Assembly: GCA_030704615.1 (NCBI GenBank)
Contig: CM060733.1
Span: 51,212,001-51,276,000 of the forward strand
Length of the DNA: 64,000 nucleotides
Reading direction: 5' to 3'
DNA from: Takakia lepidozioides
Lineage: Eukaryota; Streptophyta; Takakiopsida; Takakiales; Takakiaceae
Shown here: positions 1 through 11,987 of the stretch, in pieces
Layout of the letters: each line of letters opens with the position of its first letter
How positions within the stretch are numbered: the stretch's first letter is position 1
Notes under the pieces: model-generated
The model's database searches: none
What the model was told of the DNA's origin: nothing
Seen by the model: the letters and a program-made list of their open reading frames with translations, nothing else
Translations under genes and position numbers: made by a program

Positions 1-2
1 AA

Positions 3-3000
3 TTCCTCCTCAGAAGAAATGGTTTCAAGGACCTCTCCTATATATCCTACCTCAATCTTCATAATAGTAATATCACAGGCATCGAAGCACTCCGGGGCAT
101 GGCCAGTTTGAAAGTCCTGGTTGTGTCATTCAACAAGATACTAAAAATCACCGGTCTCGATGATCTCAGCATGCTGGAGAGACTGGACTTGAGCTACAAT
201 TTGTTGAAGAGGATCGAGGGTTTGAGTGGTCTTAACAATCTCTTGACACTTGACCTCGCCGGCAATGAGATTTGGTGTCCAGATGACCTGGGAATTCTCC
301 AGTTGCAAGTATGAAAATGATTGCTTTGTCTCTTGGTTCTGAAACAAAGGTGTGAGTTCCTGTGATTCGGAAACTGGTCATATTTCTGCCAAGAATTGAA
401 ATGGTTAAGACTTTGACTCTCTGTTGATTCTGATGCTTGCCAGGTCCCTGGTTTGATGAACCTCAACCTGCGAAGCAATCCTTTGGTGGACGAGTTAGGC
501 TACAGGTCCCTGGTCCTACGCGCCTTGCCTTTGATTGCAGAGCTGGACTGTAATCCAGTGACGACAGGTCAAAATCTTTTTCTTTCCCTTTTGCCATCTC
601 TCTTCGAGTGGGGTCAATGCCTTCAATGGCTTTATAGACATCACTGTTCCTGCACCCCATTTACTGTGGCTTTAAGGCTAGTGTCCACTACTATTTAGTA
701 TTTCAGATACTCATGGGATCAACTCAGCTTCAATGCATGAGTATGGACCAATGCGTATCCATGTTAAAGAACTTAGCATGAATTAAGAAATTTCTGTGGT
801 GACTTTGGTATAAATTCTTTACAGAAAGCTTCACAACCATTCAGCATTCCAAGTGAGACAACAATATGCCACAATCTCATCTGTGGGTTTTGTTGCTTTG
901 GTGAATACAGAAGAACGTATCACTTCCATTCGGAACTTTTCTGCATCGCCGGCAAGTCTTTTCTCAAGCACCCCATTACTTTGCAACACCTTGCCACCCT
1001 CAGCATCAGCTGTCTCTCTGCTCTTTGATGAGAAAGACCTTGAGGATGCTCTAAATTTCACACCTGAAGTCAACCATGAAAATTTTGAGGTAAAAGTGGA
1101 AGCAAAAGGGGCTGAGCTGTCAGAGAAGGATGCAGGGGTAGCAGCACCAGCCAAGGGTGCAACTGAAGCCGTCCTGAAACATCTTGCAGATCCCTTCAGA
1201 CTGAGCCCTTACAGGCTGAACGCATTTACCAAGTTCCATAGGATAGAAACAGCATCAAAGAGACGGATTAACCACTCCACAAAGGATCTGCCTGCATGGT
1301 ATGAAGGTGTTGAGGAAGTTCACTTAGAGCGGCGGAAGCTGAGTACAATGTACTGCTTTGACAGGTTGCCAAACCTACGACGTCTGTTCCTGTCTGGAAA
1401 TGAAATCTCAGTAATTGAGGGCTTGGAAAAGTGCACCATGCTGGAAGAGCTCATCCTGGAAGATAATCTCATAAAGCAGGTGCAAACAAGCAGATTGTGT
1501 GCATATTTCTTGGATTGATCATTTGCAAAGTATGACTAGCTGCACACAAGAATGGTTAAGGTGACCTTAAATTACTTGTTTCAGAACAACCTAGCTGTGC
1601 TGCTTTTGGTAATAGCTTTGAACCCTCCACAAATCGGTGGAAGTCATCACAAAAGGGTCTGGTACAGAGCTTCCGTATGGGACCCTTCCGTAATGTGGAT
1701 GCGTGATGCTTACAGAAAATAAACCTACAGCACTTATCAGGGATGTGGCTTTTGGAGATTTCTCTCCTTGATGTAATGTTGGCACTGCAAGTTCTGAGAA
1801 GGAATAACTTCCTCTATGAGAAGCTGGCATGCAGGTTACAGGGCTAATGAGCCTGCAAGCACTGTGGAGGCTAGATCTTGGCCGCAATCAGCTCACCTCG
1901 TGTGTAGAGATCGGCAACTTTGCCTCCATCGAGCAGCTCTCCATTGACGGCAATAACATTGGTTCCCTGAAGGTACGCCACCACAATGAACCACCTCAGT
2001 TTGTTACTTTACCTCCAGCCTCCAGTCTGGTCGCTAAAGTGAGACAAAGTGATAATTATGTTCAGGACCAGTCTGCATCATGCAGTTGACGGTTATCAGA
2101 ATGTCTTGGAAATGAATCATAAATCAAATAAGAGAATGTACTCATAAGACCTTGTTTGCCGTAGCCTTGTGGCCATTGACGCCGCCCCAGTTTGAGCGGA
2201 AGACAAAGGGACAGAAACTACCTTTGTCAGGGGCTGACGCCGGTAGTATGACTTATACCTTGGATCAGACGATTGATCAGAGGTTTCCAGATATCCTCTA
2301 GAAATCCCTTCACACAAGCATCAATCTGCTGTGTGTGATTTGTCCAATAAGTAGGCCCCAAAAGGGCCTGGGCTTTTGGCTCAGCCTCAAGATTAATCAA
2401 ATAACAGAATACAGGAAGGAGAAGAAATGAAAAGAAATGGAACTTTATAACGTCCGCAGAAAGCTCAAAGAGCTTTTGGGACAGAAGGGAAGCAAGAAAC
2501 AAGAAAGAATTAAAGACAGAGCGAAGCCAGAAGCAGCCCAAACGCAACTACTGCTGAAGGGATTGTCTAAGGGTCAAAGCTTCATGCAGAAAAGCTGCCA
2601 AGCATTTCTGGTCCTCATAATGGAAGACTTCAGTGAGAGATTGGGTGTCACGGAACAGACAGTGGAATCTGCCACGGATCTCATAGTAAAGTGGCAGCAA
2701 AAGAAGAAGTGCTCTTCAGGTTTGATGCAATGGTTCGGGCCAGTGCAAGCTGGGCATAGGCGGTCTTCTCGTTGCAAGTTTTCCCATCTACCAGTCTTTA
2801 TCCGTAAATTGTGGGAGCCCACCCTGAATTGCCCCAATGCCTTCTGAAGAGAGGGAGATAAAGGTGCAGATAAGTAATTTGGCCGCAAGATTCTATCATC
2901 ATGGAGAACTAAGAATGTCTCTCGGTAGAAATGGAGTTTTGTTGCTAGAGTGGCCGGCTTCCATGTTCGCCTGACATGGAGTTCCATAAGTTCTCTTCTA

Positions 3001-6000
3001 ATGAGTCTGTTGCGATCATGTTTGGACGTGATCTCCGCCCCTTCTGTATTTTGTCGCAATAGGGGAGCAACAGAGCGTCCATTGCGCTAAAAAAAACTGC
3101 ACACCCGAGCATACCAAGAAGGCTTGAAACCTGCTGTATGGAGCCTGATAGATGTTCTGAGGGCCCTTGCTGTGAGCCCTGTGGGGTTCAGGGCTTGTAA
3201 CCTTCTAAGAAAAATTGTAAGCCGGAAGAGGGCCTCGGTCTGAACGGGCACGCATGCAAACTCCGCACATAGAATGTGTGATAGAGTTGTAACCTGAGCA
3301 CCAAGCATTGTTTGGAAAGACAAGCGCATAAAAGAAAGGAAGGATCCTCTTTTAGTCATGTAGGACATGTCTTGTAATCTTATTAGGATATGCTTATAAA
3401 TCTTTTGGGAATTAATATTGATTCCAGATGATTTGACTGAAAGGTGAGCATTGAGAGTACAATTTCAAAATAAGAGAGCAGGCTTCACTTTCCAAATTGC
3501 CAAATTCCTGTGCTCAAATGCAAGTTGACTTTGGGTGAAGGAACCAACCATCCTTCCCATGACTACTGCAAACAAAACATGTTACGTGTGAGAGCATCCA
3601 GGGGCTGGAGGGGTTGGTGTGTTTGATGGAGCTGTATGCACAGAACAACAACCTACTGCAAATGGCTGAGATCAACCACATCCGTGAGTTGCCCAAGCTC
3701 ATGGTGGTCAACTTGGCAGGCAACGCGCTCGGTGAAGATAATGATTACCGGATGTACACAGTTTACTCCTTAAGAAAACTCAAGGTGATTGTTGTTTCAC
3801 CTAATGAAATTCCAACCGAGCAAATTCATCACACCCTGTACCTCTGCCTTTCTGGAAGTGCTGCGTGTATAGATGTGTGTTTCAAGTGTCTTCGTGGAAA
3901 ACCACTTCAAGGAAGGTGACTTTCTGGAAGACCCAATGCTTCTTCAAGTGATAGATGACTGCAAGCGGTAGAATAGACAGGGATCAATGTAATTTGGGAT
4001 TGAGATTGAGAGTCTATTCATAGCTATGGACAAGGGTACCCCCATGCCTTTACAGTAACATACCCCATGTGCCTAACCACACCTCAGAGGAATTGGTTTG
4101 TGCTACTGGATCTCATGAACTCCCACTCGTGCATGCTTCCAAAGAATGAAAAAATGGTAAGGATGGTGTAGGTTCTGGACGGAATGAATGTGGAAAGCAG
4201 TGAGCTAGCAGAGGCACGGAACAAGTACACAGGTCGCCTCACACGTGAACTGCTTGAAGAGTGCATTGGCCACAATCAAATCAGTACTCTAAAGGTGAGA
4301 TTGATTGTCTGGCTATCTCATGGACTGTCCTAACTCTTCCTTGCACACCCCAACCCCTTAAGGGCACTCCATCTCCAATTCCAGGCTTGGGGATCTATGA
4401 CATGCTCCTTTGTTGTTATTTATTGGGTCCTGCAGACATCTGTATGTAGTAAAGAAATTTCTTCAACTTTGGCTTGAAATTTGACTGAGGGTCTAACTTC
4501 CCCAAATCTCCTCAATCATTTCAAAGAAGTAATATTTCTGTACATGCTAAAGGTTCTGGTGGGTAGAATTCATCTGGGGACAGTCCAACCCTGCAGCTTC
4601 TCTGTTATCAAAGATCAGATTAAAGAGACTCCTACCTCCACCGATTGGAATGCATCATGAATTTATCTAGGGCTGGCTTGGTCACAAGGGTATTCACAAC
4701 AACTTCATAACAGCTTCTGGCAAGCTCCATCAAATGTTCTGAGTGACAGCCTGTCTGTTATCGTCATTTAGACTGGAAATTATGTTGATTTTACCTGTCA
4801 TTCATCACTCCATCCAATGTCAGCTTGAAGAGTTTATGCTCACTTTGAGAAATACAATCTGGCCATGGTAGGTACTTTGTTTCTCCCATCCCCAAATGCT
4901 TTGCATCTGCCAGAAGTATCATGATTGTTTGTGGACAGGTGCTGGATCTATCAGACCAGAGGATAAGGCATTGTGGGGACGTGTTTGAGAGCGCAGAGCT
5001 GCAAGGTCTGACAGAGCTTAACCTCAATGACAACATGATCTCTTCTGTCCAATCCTTCAGGTGATTTCTACATGCCTAGATGATCTGACCCTTTTGGATC
5101 AGTTATCCATTCAGAAACCTTTAATACCTACATTATGCTGAAAGGAATGCTGGTTACTTGTCCTGCAGCTTGTTTAGCTCTAAAAGTCCTACTGCAAACA
5201 AGGCAATACGAGATGTTTGATTATCAAGTGTAAGTTTAAGGAGGGTGACATGTGACAGGCTCTTTATGCCAATCTGCGTACAATATATAGTTTATTTTTT
5301 TCTTTAATTCTTTCTTTTCCACATACATGGTATATTTCCTTAGTCTCGTTTTCTTATTTTCTTACTTTCCTGAAGTGGTTTCTTCGTGTGCTTTGTCCCT
5401 GGGGCGCCCTCTGGGTGCTATCAACTTTCTTTTCTGTTGCTCAGGGTTTCCTATGGACAGTAGAGAGTTCAATCCTTTCTTTATAAAGTACCATTTCCTT
5501 TCATTTCATTTTCCCTTAGTTGGGTTCTCACCTCAGAAATCTCATTTGGAACTTTGTCATAGTTTCTCATAGAGGCTTCCAGTGGACGTAATATGGTTTA
5601 TTATACTATAAATTCCAATGCTTCTATTACTTCCTCTTCATAGAGCCAATCCCTGACACAGGTCTTGCATTAGGATCAGAGATGTCTTCATGAGGCTCTC
5701 TAACTTACAGAATTTCTCAAAATTGAATTGTAGTTTTTGGGTACTTGTTAAGAGCCTCACACTTGATTCACATAAACCAGCTCAAGCTCTTCTGGACGAG
5801 TAAGTCAATCTTGTCCCATAAGTTCTTTTTGGTTTCCGTGGATGTTATAAGGTTTCTTCTTTCTGTCTTTTCTCAACCTCTGTGCAGCATCCGAAGCTCT
5901 TTGACAATGCAAACCAACTGCCATTTCTGAACGGAAAATCTCCGTATGACCTACTCATTCTACAACATACAGCAACTGGCTGTCTATTTGAGTGTGGCAG

Positions 6001-9000
6001 TCTGATGTCGGTGGTTAGTGAGATTTGAGGATGGCTACTTGTCTTGTACCCATAGAACCAGTTCAGAAGGAATGGTTGTAAGCAGCATGTCCCTGTTTAT
6101 TCTGCATCACTTGAAGACATACATATCATCCTCTCCTTTTCTGTACTTGGAGAGAAGCTCTCTGTCGTATACCTCAGCTGTCCATTCCACCCTCACCAAA
6201 CAACAATACATTGGGAATGTGGTAACATGCATGCCCCCTCAACAGGTCCTTGACAAATCTTGAGGTGTTGCGCGTTGACAACAACAGTTTTGAGAATGGG
6301 CCATTGATTTGCTCTGCCTCTGTGTCTGCAAGCCTGAGTCCTGCAAGGTCATCACCCTATCCTGTGGGTGAGGAAGAAAGGCACGGAAACACAATAGATG
6401 CTGTAGCGAGTACTTCAGAGGCTGGATTGGAATCTCTTGAGGTACTTCATGATGAGGCCTACCCCAAATGTACTTTTCCCAAAAACATTGTTGCAACTGG
6501 CCTCAAGTAGCTCAGTGCAGTGGTTCAACTGAGTGTTGCTCCATAATCTACCACTGTTTGCAACAATGTGTGATGTGAATTATCTCGAAATTGCAGTTGA
6601 GGACAGAATTCAAAGTCACAAAAATGTTGGAAAGACTCCCTACAAAATCCTCAGTACACTCACTGCTGTCTGTCTAGGCAGGAAGTGAAAGAGAAAATGG
6701 GAAAGTAGAGAGAAATCAACAGAATGGAATGGTGATTTATAATGACCGTGGAAAGAAAGAAAGAGAAAGAAAGTTGCCCCAAATATGTCTGAAGTAACAA
6801 ATCCTGAAGTACCATAATGCGACATATAATGTATATCAAGGATCCGTCCCTCCTTAAAACTTAATATCGGAGCCAAATGTCTAGGACAATTGCACATCTT
6901 GTGAAAATAGTTGTTTTTCAAAGTCCAAGAGCTGCCATTCAAGCAACATACAAATGTGAACAAAGGGATTATGCTGCAGGTTCTCCAGATGGGCGGGAAC
7001 AACATCACCAGCATCTTCTCCTTGCATCTCTCTTGCTTCTCCAAACTCAAGTTTCTCTCCCTCCAGGACAACAAAATTACTAAGGTTCGAAAACCCTAAG
7101 CAGGCTTTCCTGAATTGGTGCAATTAGTGTTTCTCACCAAAGTTCCTTGCAACCCAGGATTAGCCTGAACTGGGCATATTGCTACAGTCACATCTCACAC
7201 CTAAGCGGAACTAACCTAAAGGACATTATTTTGTTCAAGGGGGTCTAAACCAGTGTTGGGCGGGTATATGAATATACCCTGATATACCCGGCGGGTATAT
7301 CAGGGTATATTGATATATATATATACCTGGTGTGGCAAGTTTAGGGTACCCGGATGTATACCCTTATATCAACGTATATTTTTATGATATACCCTTATCC
7401 TTAAATTTACCCTGCATCAAGACGCTTAATATACCCTACTTTTCTGAAGGGTATATGTTAAAATGAAGGGTATATCTAATCAGGGTATATAAGGGCCTTT
7501 ATGTGCCTTCATAGCCTTTGTGTGCTAGGTCTCTTCTCTTTTTGTTGTGTTGTTAGGGAGCCTTGAGGTATAAGAAAGCTCCAATCACAACTAAAACAAA
7601 TGCTACATATATGTCATTCCTAAAATGTCATATAACTCCTCAGATCTCGCATATATATATATAAAGAAACATGACAGCCCACAATTCAGGCCCTTGAGGA
7701 GGGGAAAAATTAACCCCCTTTCATTTATGGGCCATGAGACCTACGGGGCGATCAACGCCCAGACATACTGTCATGAATAATCCCCCATACGGGGCAGGGC
7801 AGCGGGTTCGAACCCCGAACCACCAGAGCGACACACACTGTGCACTTACCAGCTCACTGGCTACCAGCCGATGTGCCTCTTTTTTTTTTTTTTTTTTTTG
7901 GAAAGGGGAGGTAGCCCTTGAGAACTTTATTAAAAATTATTGAAGGGAAAAATTAAACCCTTAGATGCCCGTAGGCCGCCTTATTTTGAATCTCAAACCT
8001 CAGAGGAGTCCTCCATCTTGCATTGGAAGTTAACACCAAAATATTATGCAATATCTTATCAATTTTCTCTTTTACCATAGATTATTTTTTGTGTTTTGTA
8101 CATATTGAAGAACAAAAAAGAAGAGAAAAAAGAAAACATCATATATTCTTTAAAACATTAAACTATATATAAATTGAAATAACTATCCATACCCCGAAAC
8201 TATTCATACCGTCAGGGTATATTTTGGCATATATATCCATACCTGGGGGTTATATAGAAAAATGAAAAGTTAATTTACCCATACCCAGAGGGTAAATAAG
8301 TTTTTGAGATTTCAATTTATCCCTACCCGGAGGGTAAATGATTTGACAAAAATAATTTACTTATACCCTAAGGGTATATTGAAATCATATACCCGCGCAA
8401 CACTGGATCCTACCCAGCTTCTTACCCAAATAAGATACTTGCTGCACACTGTAGACTCATACAACAACCAGTACACCAGAATTTGAGTTATGAGATGCCC
8501 TCAGAAGATTGGAATTGTGTGGGTCCAAGGGTTTTCTATTGGAAAATATTCTCCAAGAAACACTAAGCTTTCAACTGAATAGAGCCTCCATGTTCTTGTT
8601 AACAGTAATGTTGCAACCTGGGCCATAACAACGCAATCTGTGGCCTGGTGACGACTTTTGAGGTTGGAGGCCATGTGACCATGCAGGTGGATGGTTTGGA
8701 AGGGCTACACAATGTTGAGCAACTGTTTTTGAACCATAACTGCATCAAAGAGCTGGAGCCCCTCTCCTTTGCAGGTCTTGAAAGTCTGCGCGTGCTGCAC
8801 ATTGGCGACAATGCCCTTAAAACACTGGCGCATCTAGGAGTTTTATCTGCACTGGAGAGTTTAGACCTCACGGCCAACCTCCTCACCCCTAACCGACTGG
8901 GTGGCCTTTCCAGCATCGATAACCTGTCTTCGCTTCCCCACTTGATAAAGCTCTGGTTGACCAACAATCCGGTATTCCTCCCTGCTGTACGGCTGAGTTT

Positions 9001-10781
9001 TCAAGTTCTAACAACTTTAAGAGGGCAATTCCTCCTTACTGTACGCCTGAGTTTTCAAGTTCTAACAAGTTTTAGAGGGCAATTTTAGGTCCCTTTCCTG
9101 CTAAAATGTGACTACTCAAGCACCAGACAAAGTTGGCAAGAACTCAGCATTAGGCTCCCAACAAGTGAGTGGTCATCCCTATGGGTGTGCAGTCACGGAA
9201 GGATCCCATATGATACTCCCTGAACTAGTTGATAGAGCGGCCTAGTTAACCTGTTTAAGAGGGTTGGACTAAGGTCATTCACTGAGGACTACAGAAGATC
9301 CGGGTAAGGGATAGACAATATTCAGCAAGACAATGTGGCAAGGTCTCGTCTCTTCTGCTTATGCAAAATTCCAAGCCGAAAATCTTGTAATGAAATCAGA
9401 CACGGCCACAAGCTCCATTCTGAAAAGGGTACTAATTGTCTCTTGTATCTTCAACTGGAGGGGATGCAGATGAGCCGGCAGAACCAGTATCGAATTGCGG
9501 TGATCAGTAGGCTTGAACACCTTCAACAACTGGATGGTCGTGATGTCAGTGAGGTTTGTCCACTCTATCATCTCATTTGTGCCCCAGGGAAAACTTGGAG
9601 GTCTTCTGTTCAATGGTAGGGACTATTTGTTTGTGGGAAGTTGGGAGAAAGTACACCTATTACTTTGATTACACAACAGGAGTAGATGAATTGATCACAA
9701 GGGATTCCACTTATTCTGGAAACATCAATATAGAGTGCCAAATCGCATGTAAAAGCAATGGACAGAAGTGGTCTTCAGAGTTCCCTCCAAATATTTGATA
9801 GAGCATCTTCCCGACCCAAGATATCAATCCCTTTCAAGTCTTTTCTAGCCACGAGGGTGGAGACCTTAAAGCCCCAATGAGTACTGCTACTGCTATTTTA
9901 GCCCAATGATGATAAATGTGGCTGTTTGCACTGCAAAAGGACAAACAATCCATTGAAACTAAAGAAATGAAATAAAATGAATGGTACTTTATAATGTCCG
10001 TGGAAACCTCAAAGAGCGTATGGGACAAAACAAAAGAAGAAAGAAAGCAAGGACTGTATAGCATCCACAGGAAGCCCAGAGAGCTTATTTAACAAGACCG
10101 TAGAGAGTGAAACACAGAAAAGAGAGATGGTTGCGTGGCAAGATGAATCTCCTGTTAGATCCGTCAGGGACTAAATAAGCAAGGGAAGAAAGTTTGGTAG
10201 CTCTATACAGATTGCAAGGCTTCAATTGTACACCAGCTGCTGCATCCGGCCCACAACATGAATAACTGCTGCTTTGTGTCATCTATTTCCTTGCATTTCA
10301 GGAAGAGCGACATGAAGCGGAAATGTATCTGATGGGGGCCAAAGAGCCCACCATGCTTGTTTTGGACCCAAATGTTTTGTTTGACAGCCTACCCAACTCT
10401 CTGACAGTGACCAGTCACATTAAAGTCCCTCTCAAAATTATGTCCTTAAATTTTGATACCCTGTGTGCCTCACAAGCACCAGTCATGGCTAACGTGCCAG
10501 GAAATGGTACCCGGGGGCCCCATAGTCACAGCCACGGGGCTCAAGCAAGCTCACACAATCATGGAGGGGGCCAGGTTGCTTGCCATAATGGCGGGCAGCC
10601 CAGGCATTGTGAGCTATTGGATTTGAAGCATGCAACCAGTGGTGGCACACTGCACCGGTATGCAGAGATGGGGTCGCTCTTCCAAAAGAGGAGCAGCCGT
10701 GGGGAAAACAAGGTGTTTGTAGTTCCATTCCAAAACTTCTTGAAGAACATTAGCCCCAGCAAAGACCGAACGCATGTATGA
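3..10781 (+). CDS. LRRC9-like leucine-rich repeat protein, 5' end off the window
   Basis: Twelve exons join in one frame: <3-308, 444-567, 845-1479, 1835-1972, 3602-3784, 4172-4294, 4939-5060, 6246-6441, 6980-7084, 8687-8971, 9470-9553 and 10302-10781 (stop). This gives 926 residues in the window. The product is a string of SDS22-type repeats (for example LERLDLSYN, LRRLFLSGNEI, LKFLSLQDNKIT), broken by LRR-cap-like segments such as LDGRDVSE. That architecture, with several LRR blocks separated by linkers, resembles LRRC9, a protein family found mainly in ciliated organisms; SDS22-type LRRs are protein-binding scaffolds. Most introns are phase 0 and fall between repeats. Exon 3 is taken to start at 845 because only that acceptor keeps phase with exon 2. 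The C-terminus is an unusual His/Gly/Ser-rich tail (near HSHSHGAQASSHNHGGG). The fold is certain; the LRRC9 assignment is inference, with other multi-block SDS22 proteins as the alternative. Confidence 0.8.
2130..3370 (-). mobile_element. Degraded LINE (non-LTR retrotransposon) 3' fragment in intron 4 of the LRRC9-like gene
   Basis: Two minus-strand reading frames (3087-3368 and 2574-3059) look like the C-terminal end of a LINE ORF2. The first has a segment like the RNase H-to-linker region (AEFACVPVQTEALFRL). The second has the familiar end-of-ORF2 pattern: a RVGSHNLRIKTGRW-type motif followed by CPAC and a later EEHFFFCCHF, the CCHC-like cysteine/histidine set. The frames are interrupted, so the copy is dead. 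Its 3' untranslated tail runs down to about 2130, and pieces of the same tail recur at 5478-5515, 5810-5870, 9966-10095, 11530-11805 and 47770-48000. Confidence 0.6.
5460..5875 (+). repeat. Two short LINE-tail-like fragments in intron 7 of the LRRC9-like gene
   Basis: Positions 5478-5515 and 5810-5870 are reverse-complement matches to the tail of the LINE fragment at 2425-2500 (shared words TTATAACGTCCG, GAAATGGAACTTTATAA and TTTTGGGACA, with substitutions). They contain no coding frame and are read as relics of the same dispersed family. Confidence 0.45.
7251..8405. mobile_element. Non-autonomous hAT-like element with GGGTATAT-rich subterminal repeats, in an LRRC9-like intron
   Basis: The ends are a terminal inverted repeat of about 22 bp with one mismatch: CAGTGTTGG then GCGGGTATATGA on the left, and the reverse complement of CAGTGTTGC then GCGGGTATATGA on the right. 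The subterminal zones (7251-7500 and 8200-8405) are packed with GGGTATA/TATACCC words on both strands, as expected of transposase-binding arrays. The CAGTG terminus suggests the hAT superfamily. The flanking octamers gtctaaac and gatcctac match at only 3 of 8 positions, so no target duplication can be claimed. There is no transposase frame. The centre carries another short repeat with a T-run at about 7880-7960. The element sits inside the intron between exons 9 and 10. Confidence 0.6.
8975..9080. repeat. Two-copy tandem duplication just inside an intron
   Basis: A unit of about 50 bp containing CTGAGTTTTCAAGTTCTAAC and AGAGGGCAA occurs twice head to tail, with a few substitutions. It lies immediately downstream of the splice donor after position 8971 of the LRRC9-like gene. 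Confidence 0.75.
9860..10095 (-). repeat. LINE-tail-like repeat in the last intron of the LRRC9-like gene
   Basis: Positions 9966-10040 match 2425-2500 in the same orientation (ACTTTATAATGTCCGTGG, CTCAAAGAGC, TGGGACA). A second, more diverged copy of the same motif follows at about 10050-10095. No coding capacity is seen. Confidence 0.5.
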
Positions 10782-11529
10782 TCTTCCTCATTGCATTCCA
10801 ATATGCGCTCCTATGATAGGTGGATTGCCTCTCATGGAATGTCCTGCGTACTATTTTCACATTTACTGTTAACTGGTTCGGCATGTAGTCTCTACGAATA
10901 TTTTTGTCTAAACGAATTTAGCCCAAAGCACAGATCCAACTAAAAGCTTCACCACATTGACATCATTATCTCATAGTCAATTCTCTTTGGCACCCAAGGG
11001 TCGCTTCAAAGTGGCCTTTGCATGGATATGAAGATGGGTTGCAACAGACCTTGGACACCAGGCATCCCCTGGGATCGCAGATAGTCACCTACCTCAAATA
11101 CCTTCCTCTACTGCTCATGACCAGTTGAGCATCTCAAGGAGGATTCAAGAGTCATAGTAAAATGGATGAGCTCCGAACGAAGCGCCAGAAGAGACCTACG
11201 CCGAAATACTTTTTGCAGAAGGCTGTGGGGTTAACTTCTGGTAACACAAGGGGTCATAATCCATGAACTTTCTCCCTTTCTCTGTAAAGCAAATGAAATG
11301 AAATGGTTATAAAGCACCATTTCATTTCATTTCATTTCATTTCAGTTGGCTTTCGCTCCCACCAGAGACACATGTAGCCTTTCCTACTGCTTTGCAGCCC
11401 TGATCTGTCTCTCATGACTTTCACCCATCTCACTCTGTGCTTGAGTCTAATAAAAAACAAGGCTTAAAGAGTACAGAGAAAGAAGTCTTGTAGAATCTGT
11501 AGTACACTTCATCTCTATAAGTCTTTGTG
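10782..11529. other. Intergenic stretch between convergent genes
   Basis: No supported gene. It includes the presumed 3' UTR and polyadenylation region of the LRRC9-like gene and a short (ATTTC)n-like run at about 11311-11345. Confidence 0.6.
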
Positions 11530-11805
11530 TAAAAGTGCCTGAACCTGTCTACCAACTTTGAAAGTCTCGAGGCTGAGCCAAAAGCCCAGGCCCTTTTGGG
11601 GCCTAGTTATTGGGCCAACCACAGACAGCAGATTGATGCTTGTGTGAAGGGATTTGTAGAGGATATCTGGAAAACTCGGATCTTGTCTGTTTGAAGGTAA
11701 GTCAGTCAGCCCCTGATAAAGGTAGTTTCTGTCCCTAAAACTGAGCGTGAGGTCAATGGCCACAAGGCTTCGGCAAACAGCGTCTTATGAGTACATTCTA
11801 TAAGT
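11530..11805 (+). repeat. 5'-truncated LINE tail copy
   Basis: This is the reverse complement of 2136-2400 with about 85-90% identity by eye. Shared words include GAGGCTGAGCCAAAAGCCCA, GATTGATGCTTGTGTGAAGG and TCTTATGAGTACATTCT. It ends at the same terminal sequence as the copies at 2136 and 47890, as expected of 5'-truncated LINE insertions sharing a 3' end. Confidence 0.6.
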
Positions 11806-11987
11806 CTTTGACAAGGTCTGTTCATTTTCTTGGAACCCAACTAGCGCATTTGAGCAAGTCCTTCACCAGTCTGGTACAGGATTTACAAATTGCCTAATTG
11901 GCAGAATACAATATTCCTAAGTACCCTCTGTTTCCCCATACAGAAGGGGAAAATGTACACAGCTACAACAGTATTTAGGACGCAGAA

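Noticed and set aside
567..845. A frameshift between exons 2 and 3 of the LRRC9-like gene
   Set aside because: The apparent phase break with the acceptor at 824 disappears if the acceptor at 844 is used, so the gene need not be broken.
2437..2847. Plus-strand frame of 136 codons in an LRRC9-like intron
   Set aside because: It overlaps the LINE fragment in antisense and crosses a repeat junction.
7800..7825. GGTTCGAACCCCG as a tRNA gene
   Set aside because: Only a B-box-like word is present, inside the hAT-like element; no cloverleaf can be built.
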